This document shows, in pieces, positions 60,173 to 64,000 of a stretch of DNA of 64,000 bases. A program made the position numbers and the translations under genes. The stretch spans positions 5,580,001-5,644,000 of the forward strand of contig NZ_CP107869.1 of NCBI RefSeq assembly GCF_036013645.1. The letters are read 5' to 3'. Source of the DNA: Streptomyces sp. NBC_00490. Lineage in GTDB: Bacteria > Actinomycetota > Actinomycetes > Streptomycetales > Streptomycetaceae. Numbering within the stretch: the first letter of the stretch is position 1; every line of letters begins with the position of its first letter. A model generated the notes under the pieces. That model searched no databases. It was not told where the DNA came from and saw only the letters and a program-made list of their open reading frames with translations.

Positions 60173-61236
60173 TGGCCGGGACAGGGTCCGTGCGGCCGAC
60201 GCTCGCGGTCGTGGGAGCGACCGGAGCCGTCGGTACGGTCATGCTTCAGATCCTGTCCCAGCACGCGGACATCTGGGGCGAGATCCGTCTGATCGCCTCG
60301 CCGCGCTCGGCCGGCCGCAAGCTGGCCGTGCGCGGCGAGCAGGTCGAGGTGGTCGCCCTGACGGAGGAGGCCTTCGACGGGGTCGACGTCGCCATGTTCG
60401 ACGTCCCCGACGAGGTCTCCGCGCAGTGGGCGCCGATCGCCGCCGCGCGCGGTGCCGTCGTCGTGGACAACTCGGGCGCCTTCCGGATGGACCCGGAGGT
60501 GCCCCTCGTCGTCCCCGAGGTCAACGCGCACCGGGCGCGCGTCAGGCCGCGCGGCATCATCGCCAACCCCAACTGCACGACCCTCTCGATGATCGTGGCC
60601 CTCGGAGCGCTCCACGCCGAGTTCGGGCTGCGTGAGCTGGTGGTGTCCTCGTACCAGGCGGTGAGCGGCGCGGGCCGGGCCGGCGTCGAGACCCTGCGCC
60701 AGCAGCTCTCGCTGGTCGCCGGCACGGAACTGGGGACCCATCCCGGAGACGTCCGGCGGGCCGTGGGCGACAACACCGGGCCCTTCCCGGAGCCGGTCGC
60801 GCTCAATGTCGTCCCGTGGGCCGGGTCGCTGCGCGAGGACGGGTGGTCGTCGGAGGAGATGAAGGTGCGGGACGAGTCCCGCAAGATCCTCGGCCTCCCC
60901 CAGCTGCCCGTCGCGGTCACCTGTGTACGGGTTCCGGTCGTCACCACGCACTCGCTGACCGTCCACGCCCGCTTCGAGGGCGAGGTCACCGTCGCCAAGG
61001 CGCGTGAGATCCTCGCCACCGCGCCGGGCGTCGTGCTCTTCGACAACCCGGCCGCCGGGGAGTTCCCGACCCCCGCCGACGTGGTCGGCACCGACCCCAC
61101 ATGGGTGGGCCGGGTACGCCGGGCGCTGGACGACCCGACCGCCCTCGAACTGTTTGTTTGCGGCGACAACCTGCGCAAGGGCGCGGCCCTCAACACCGCG
61201 CAGATCGCCGAGCTGGTGGCGACCGAGTTCATGTGA
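60172..61236 (+). CDS. asd: Aspartate-semialdehyde dehydrogenase
   Basis: The enzyme reduces aspartyl phosphate to aspartate semialdehyde with NADPH, the second step after aspartate kinase. The 354-residue protein has the Rossmann motif [16 protein letters not shown] at the N-terminus, the catalytic Cys in [13 protein letters not shown] (about residue 136), [13 protein letters not shown], and the active-site His in [12 protein letters not shown]. Residue [10 protein letters not shown] is the phosphate/substrate region of the bacterial form. The ATG overlaps the ask stop by one base (TGATG), the conserved ask-asd operon. Confidence 0.97.
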   Translation: MAGTGSVRPTLAVVGATGAVGTVMLQILSQHADIWGEIRLIASPRSAGRKLAVRGEQVEVVALTEEAFDGVDVAMFDVPDEVSAQWAPIAAARGAVVVDNSGAFRMDPEVPLVVPEVNAHRARVRPRGIIANPNCTTLSMIVALGALHAEFGLRELVVSSYQAVSGAGRAGVETLRQQLSLVAGTELGTHPGDVRRAVGDNTGPFPEPVALNVVPWAGSLREDGWSSEEMKVRDESRKILGLPQLPVAVTCVRVPVVTTHSLTVHARFEGEVTVAKAREILATAPGVVLFDNPAAGEFPTPADVVGTDPTWVGRVRRALDDPTALELFVCGDNLRKGAALNTAQIAELVATEFM

Positions 61237-61374
61237 CGTTTCCCGGATTTCCTTCTGTGAGCCGGAAAAGCACTGGCCTGCGGACAGTCGCTTTGTAGGA
61301 TCTGTGAGCGACTTGTGGTGCGGACGATGGTCCGGACCACTTGATCCGAGCCGCCTCGGCGTCCGAAAATTTGC

Positions 61375-61417
61375 CTCCCCGCTCTCCGCAACCGCGCGAA
61401 GGGCGGGGAGCGTCTTT
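61375..61417 (+). terminator. Terminator of the ask-asd operon
   Basis: CTCCCCGC (61375-61382) pairs perfectly with GCGGGGAG (61403-61410), followed by CGTCTTT. It lies 139 bases after the asd stop. Confidence 0.65.
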
Positions 61418-61452
61418 GCGAACGCCCTTCAGGGGGTGCGGGGATGCTTCAA

Positions 61453-61470
61453 GGGGCGTGGGGACGCCCC
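61453..61470 (+). terminator. Second GC hairpin after asd
   Basis: GGGGCGT (61453-61459) pairs perfectly with ACGCCCC (61464-61470) over a GGGG loop. It may back up the first terminator or lie in the leader of the sigma gene. Confidence 0.45.
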
Positions 61471-61642
61471 GAATCATTCAGGACACAGGGGAAGAGCGGG
61501 TAGGCATGAGGGCGCTTGACGCACGGTCAGTAGTGCTGCCTGACACAAGACGGAAGGTGGTCTCGTGCGGCATGCGGCCGTCCGACGCAAAAGTGACGCC
61601 CGGCGCGTACAACCCTTACGGGGGTAAGCGTGTCCAACTGGC

Positions 61643-62320
61643 GTGGCAGAGGTTCTCGATTTCACAGCGGTCTCGCGCGGTACGGCTCTCCGGCCGCCGC
61701 GCCCCACGGCCGTACGACCCCGCAGGGCCGGTACGCCCGGTGGCATGCCGGTGATCGCGCCGATGCCCGCAGCGCGGCCTACCCGCATACCCAGTCAGCG
61801 TGACGGTGCCGAGGACGTGGCTGCCGCAGGCACCACCGTCGACCACCTCACCGAGACCTACCGGGCGCACTACCGCTCGTTGCTCGGTCTCGCAGCCCTT
61901 CTCCTCGACGACACCGCCTCCTGCGAGGACGTCGTCCAGGAGGCCTTCATCCGCGTCCACTCCGCGCGCAAGCGCGTCCGGGACCCGGAGAAGACGCTCG
62001 CGTATCTGCGCCAGACCGTCGTCAATCTCTCCCGCTCGGCCCTGCGCCGCCGCATCCTCGGACTCAAGCTGCTGTCCAAGCCGATGCCGGACATGGCGAG
62101 CGCCGAGGAGGGTGCGTACGACCTGCTGGAGCGGGACTCGCTCATCAAGGCGATGAAGGGACTCCAGCGCCGCCAGCGCGAGGTCCTCGTCCTGCGGTAC
62201 TTCGCGGACATGACCGAGGCGCAGGTCGCCGAGACGCTCGGGATATCCCTGGGCTCGGTGAAGGCGTACGGCTCCCGCGGAATCGCCGCCCTGCGGGTCG
62301 CCATGGAGGCACCGGCATGA
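61643..62320 (+). CDS. ECF-type RNA polymerase sigma factor
   Basis: The 225-residue protein has a 55-residue low-complexity start, then region 2 (HYRSLLGLAALLLDDTASCEDVVQEAFIRVHSARKRVRD, about 79-117) and region 4 (LQRRQREVLVLRYFADMTEAQVAETLGISLGSVKAYGSRGIAALR, about 171-215). The poorly conserved start makes the first codon uncertain: GTG 61643 or ATG 61745 are possible. The stop overlaps the next gene (ATGA), which encodes a membrane protein with a cytoplasmic N-terminus and may be the anti-sigma factor. Promoter targets are not evident in the window. Confidence 0.88.
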   Translation: MAEVLDFTAVSRGTALRPPRPTAVRPRRAGTPGGMPVIAPMPAARPTRIPSQRDGAEDVAAAGTTVDHLTETYRAHYRSLLGLAALLLDDTASCEDVVQEAFIRVHSARKRVRDPEKTLAYLRQTVVNLSRSALRRRILGLKLLSKPMPDMASAEEGAYDLLERDSLIKAMKGLQRRQREVLVLRYFADMTEAQVAETLGISLGSVKAYGSRGIAALRVAMEAPA

Positions 62321-63489
62321 GCGGCCCAGGAGACCACGACGGGCGGCGCCACGCGCATGTCCCGCACGAGCCCTACGAGTGGCGCGAGCCGGGCGATGCG
62401 GGCGCGCCGCACAAGCCGAAGCAATCAACTGCTGGGAACGGAACTGTGAACCACGGCCTCGACGACCAGAGCCCCTCGGGAGGGCTCGACTCGGACGAGC
62501 TGGCACTGCGCCGCATGCTGCAGCAAGCGGTCGAGGAGATAGAGCCGCGCGACGGCACTCTCGACCATCTGCGCACCGCGGTACCCGCCCGACGCGCCCG
62601 CAAGCGGCAGGCACTGGTCGGCATGGCGGCCGCCGCGCTCTTCGTCGGTACCGCCGTCCCCGCCCTGCTGCATGTCTCGGGCGTCACCGGCTCCGACGCC
62701 GACCCCCAGAACGCCGGCGCCTACTCGCAGACCCAGGGCGGCGCGACCCAGGGCAAGGGTCCGGACGGCGGCGAGAGCACCTCCGGCGGGTCCTCCAGCA
62801 AGGTCGAGGACAAGGACAAGGGCGGCTCGAAGGAAGACGACAAGGACAAGGGCTCCGGCACCGGCACCGGGGGCAGCGACAGCTCCGGTCCCTCGGCCAC
62901 CAGCACGGCGGGCGTCCCCGCGTGCACGGCCACGGACCTCGGTGTACCGACCGCCAGCGTCGACCCCGCCGACTCGGCGGGCGCGGTGTACGGCACGTTC
63001 ACCTTCACCAACGGTTCGACCGCGGCCTGTCTGGTCACCGGTCCGGGCAGCGTGGGCACCGCCACGGCGGGCGCGGCGGACTCCACCAAGGTCGCCCCGC
63101 AGCGGCATTTCTCGGGTGACGCGGCGGTCTCCCTGCCCGACCCGTCCCTCGAACTCGCCTCCCTGAGCCTGCAGCCCGGCGCCTCCTACATCGTGAGGTT
63201 CGCCTGGGTCCCCTCGGAGACCTGCCCCGTGGACAACGGCGACCCGGATCCCACCGACGATCCCACCCCCACACCCAGCCCCACCGAGAACTCCGGCACC
63301 ACGGGGGGCACCTCCACGGGCGGCGACACCGGCACCTCCACCCAGATGATGAGGGCGGACGGCACGGTGGACGGCAGCGTGACGATCACCGGCACGGCCG
63401 AGGGCGGCGCCCCGTCGACGTCGGTGACGGTGTCGAACGCGTGCGCGGGCACGGTGTACTGGACGGGTGTGCTGACGCCGACGGCGTAG
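62317..63489 (+). CDS. Single-TM protein, possible anti-sigma partner with outside domain
   Basis: The 390-residue protein has a cytoplasmic part with a helical segment (ELALRRMLQQAVEEIEPRDGTLDHLRTAVPARRARKRQ, about 66-103), one TM segment near 105-125, a Ser/Gly/Lys/Asp-rich stalk and an outside beta-rich domain from about 205 on, with Cys residues that could form disulfides (PACTATDL, ACLVTGP, ETCPVDN, NACAGTV) and a Thr/Pro-rich insertion. The ATG overlaps the sigma-factor stop, the usual place for an anti-sigma. No zinc HxxxCxxC motif is present. GTG 62446 after GGGAACGG is an alternative start. Confidence 0.75.
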   Translation: MSGPGDHDGRRHAHVPHEPYEWREPGDAGAPHKPKQSTAGNGTVNHGLDDQSPSGGLDSDELALRRMLQQAVEEIEPRDGTLDHLRTAVPARRARKRQALVGMAAAALFVGTAVPALLHVSGVTGSDADPQNAGAYSQTQGGATQGKGPDGGESTSGGSSSKVEDKDKGGSKEDDKDKGSGTGTGGSDSSGPSATSTAGVPACTATDLGVPTASVDPADSAGAVYGTFTFTNGSTAACLVTGPGSVGTATAGAADSTKVAPQRHFSGDAAVSLPDPSLELASLSLQPGASYIVRFAWVPSETCPVDNGDPDPTDDPTPTPSPTENSGTTGGTSTGGDTGTSTQMMRADGTVDGSVTITGTAEGGAPSTSVTVSNACAGTVYWTGVLTPTA

Positions 63490-63537
63490 CTCAGGCGGCG
63501 TGGAGCCGGTGCGGCAGGAAACCGGTCGGACTCGGCG

Positions 63538-64000
63538 TCACACCGACGCGGGCTGATCGCCCGGTTTCGGCTCCGGCTCCGGCAGCAGCCCGAGCTCGGC
63601 ATCCCGGATGAACTCCACCTCGCGCCGGATCAGCCGGAACCACATGAAGACCACGAACCCGGCGAAGACGAACCACTCGCCGGTGTAGCCGAGGTTCTGG
63701 AACGCCTTGAGATTCAGCCCGGTGTCCGGAGCCGCGGCCGCGGGCACCGCCTTCATCCCGGCGTCCCCGGTGTTGAGGGTGACCCAGGCGTCGTACACGT
63801 CGTACGACACCAGGTTCACCAGGTAGGCCGCGCTGATCGCCGACGTCTGCCCGGCCGGCAGCCCGCCCTGTGCGCTGACCCCGTTCTCACCGGGCTGCTC
63901 GGACGCCTGCAGGGCTCCCGTGACGGTGACCCGGCCCGAGGGCGCGGCCGGAGCCTTCGCGGCGTCCGCGGTCCCCGGCAGCCATCCCCGCACCACCGGC
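63538..64000 (-). CDS. SURF1-family protein, C-terminal part
   Basis: The gene runs off the right end of the window; its 5' part is missing. The visible 154 residues show the C-terminal half of SURF1, an assembly factor for haem-copper cytochrome c oxidase: VRGWLPG at the start of the visible part, a long outside beta region, the conserved NLGYTGEWFVFAGFVVFMWFRLIRRE where the second TM segment lies, and a short acidic cytoplasmic tail. It is convergent with the 62317 gene, 48 bases from its stop. Confidence 0.9.
   Translation of the reverse strand, partial: PVVRGWLPGTADAAKAPAAPSGRVTVTGALQASEQPGENGVSAQGGLPAGQTSAISAAYLVNLVSYDVYDAWVTLNTGDAGMKAVPAAAAPDTGLNLKAFQNLGYTGEWFVFAGFVVFMWFRLIRREVEFIRDAELGLLPEPEPKPGDQPASV

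Larger units (their letters stand above)
61237..61642 (+). other. Intergenic region asd to ECF sigma gene
   Basis: These 406 bases hold no convincing gene. They contain the asd terminator (61375-61410) and a second GC hairpin (61453-61470), then a region with no clear motif before the sigma gene. No tRNA and no recognised riboswitch was seen. Confidence 0.6.

Noticed and set aside
61237..61642. ydaO-type (c-di-AMP) riboswitch or small gene in the gap
   Set aside because: The conserved riboswitch elements are not seen and the open frames here lack codon bias and ribosome sites.

Overview
The window is high-GC DNA with GTG and TTG starts, overlapping stop/start codons, many two-component systems, ECF sigma factors and several P450s. 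This is what a Streptomyces (or close relative) chromosome looks like. The order of core genes (pyrE, fbaA, kynA-kynU, purA, ybaB-recR, ask-asd) resembles the central chromosome of S. coelicolor as I remember it; no search was run. I saw no rRNA, tRNA, CRISPR array, insertion sequence or phage.

Layout. 1-7 kb: the 3' end of a spermidine-synthase-like gene, a membrane SRPBCC protein, an aldose epimerase, pyrE, fbaA, an MFS exporter and a DUF3151 protein. 6.6-12.8 kb: a lipoprotein / adaptor / MacB-type ABC operon with a histidine kinase, and a convergent OmpR-type regulator. 13-16.8 kb: tryptophan to anthranilate by kynurenine (kynA, kynU, a TetR gene, and a hydrolase that is probably the kynurenine formamidase). 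17-23.5 kb: a DUF1023 hydrolase, an acyltransferase and two tandem paralogous NarL-type two-component systems. 23.5-33 kb: VOC protein, P450, ABC-2 exporter with its divergent regulator, an APC permease and ethanolamine ammonia-lyase (eutBC). 33-43 kb: a degenerate diacylglycerol-kinase-like gene, purA, 5'-nucleotidase, a SigJ-type ECF factor, unknown genes, a GntR regulator with a class III aminotransferase, and a DJ-1/MarR pair. 43-54 kb: a Ser/Thr kinase, a DesK/DesR-like pair with two membrane proteins, a SLATT protein, ybaB-recR-DUF5063, TauE and a STAND ATPase with TPR-like repeats. 54-64 kb: an OmpR two-component system, a P450 and cyclodipeptide synthase pair, ask-asd, an ECF sigma factor with its partner, and part of SURF1.

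The most interesting locus is 56711-58619: a cyclodipeptide synthase whose gene overlaps a P450 gene. Both look like orthologues of the M. tuberculosis pair Rv2275 / CYP121 (cyclo-Tyr-Tyr to mycocyclosin). The P450 keeps the unusual CYP121 features but has Lys where CYP121 has Arg386. Other points of note are a 17-bp motif found upstream of two related operons, several well-formed operator palindromes beside regulator genes, a recurring leaderless-promoter layout, and a lipid-kinase-like protein that lacks its catalytic motif.
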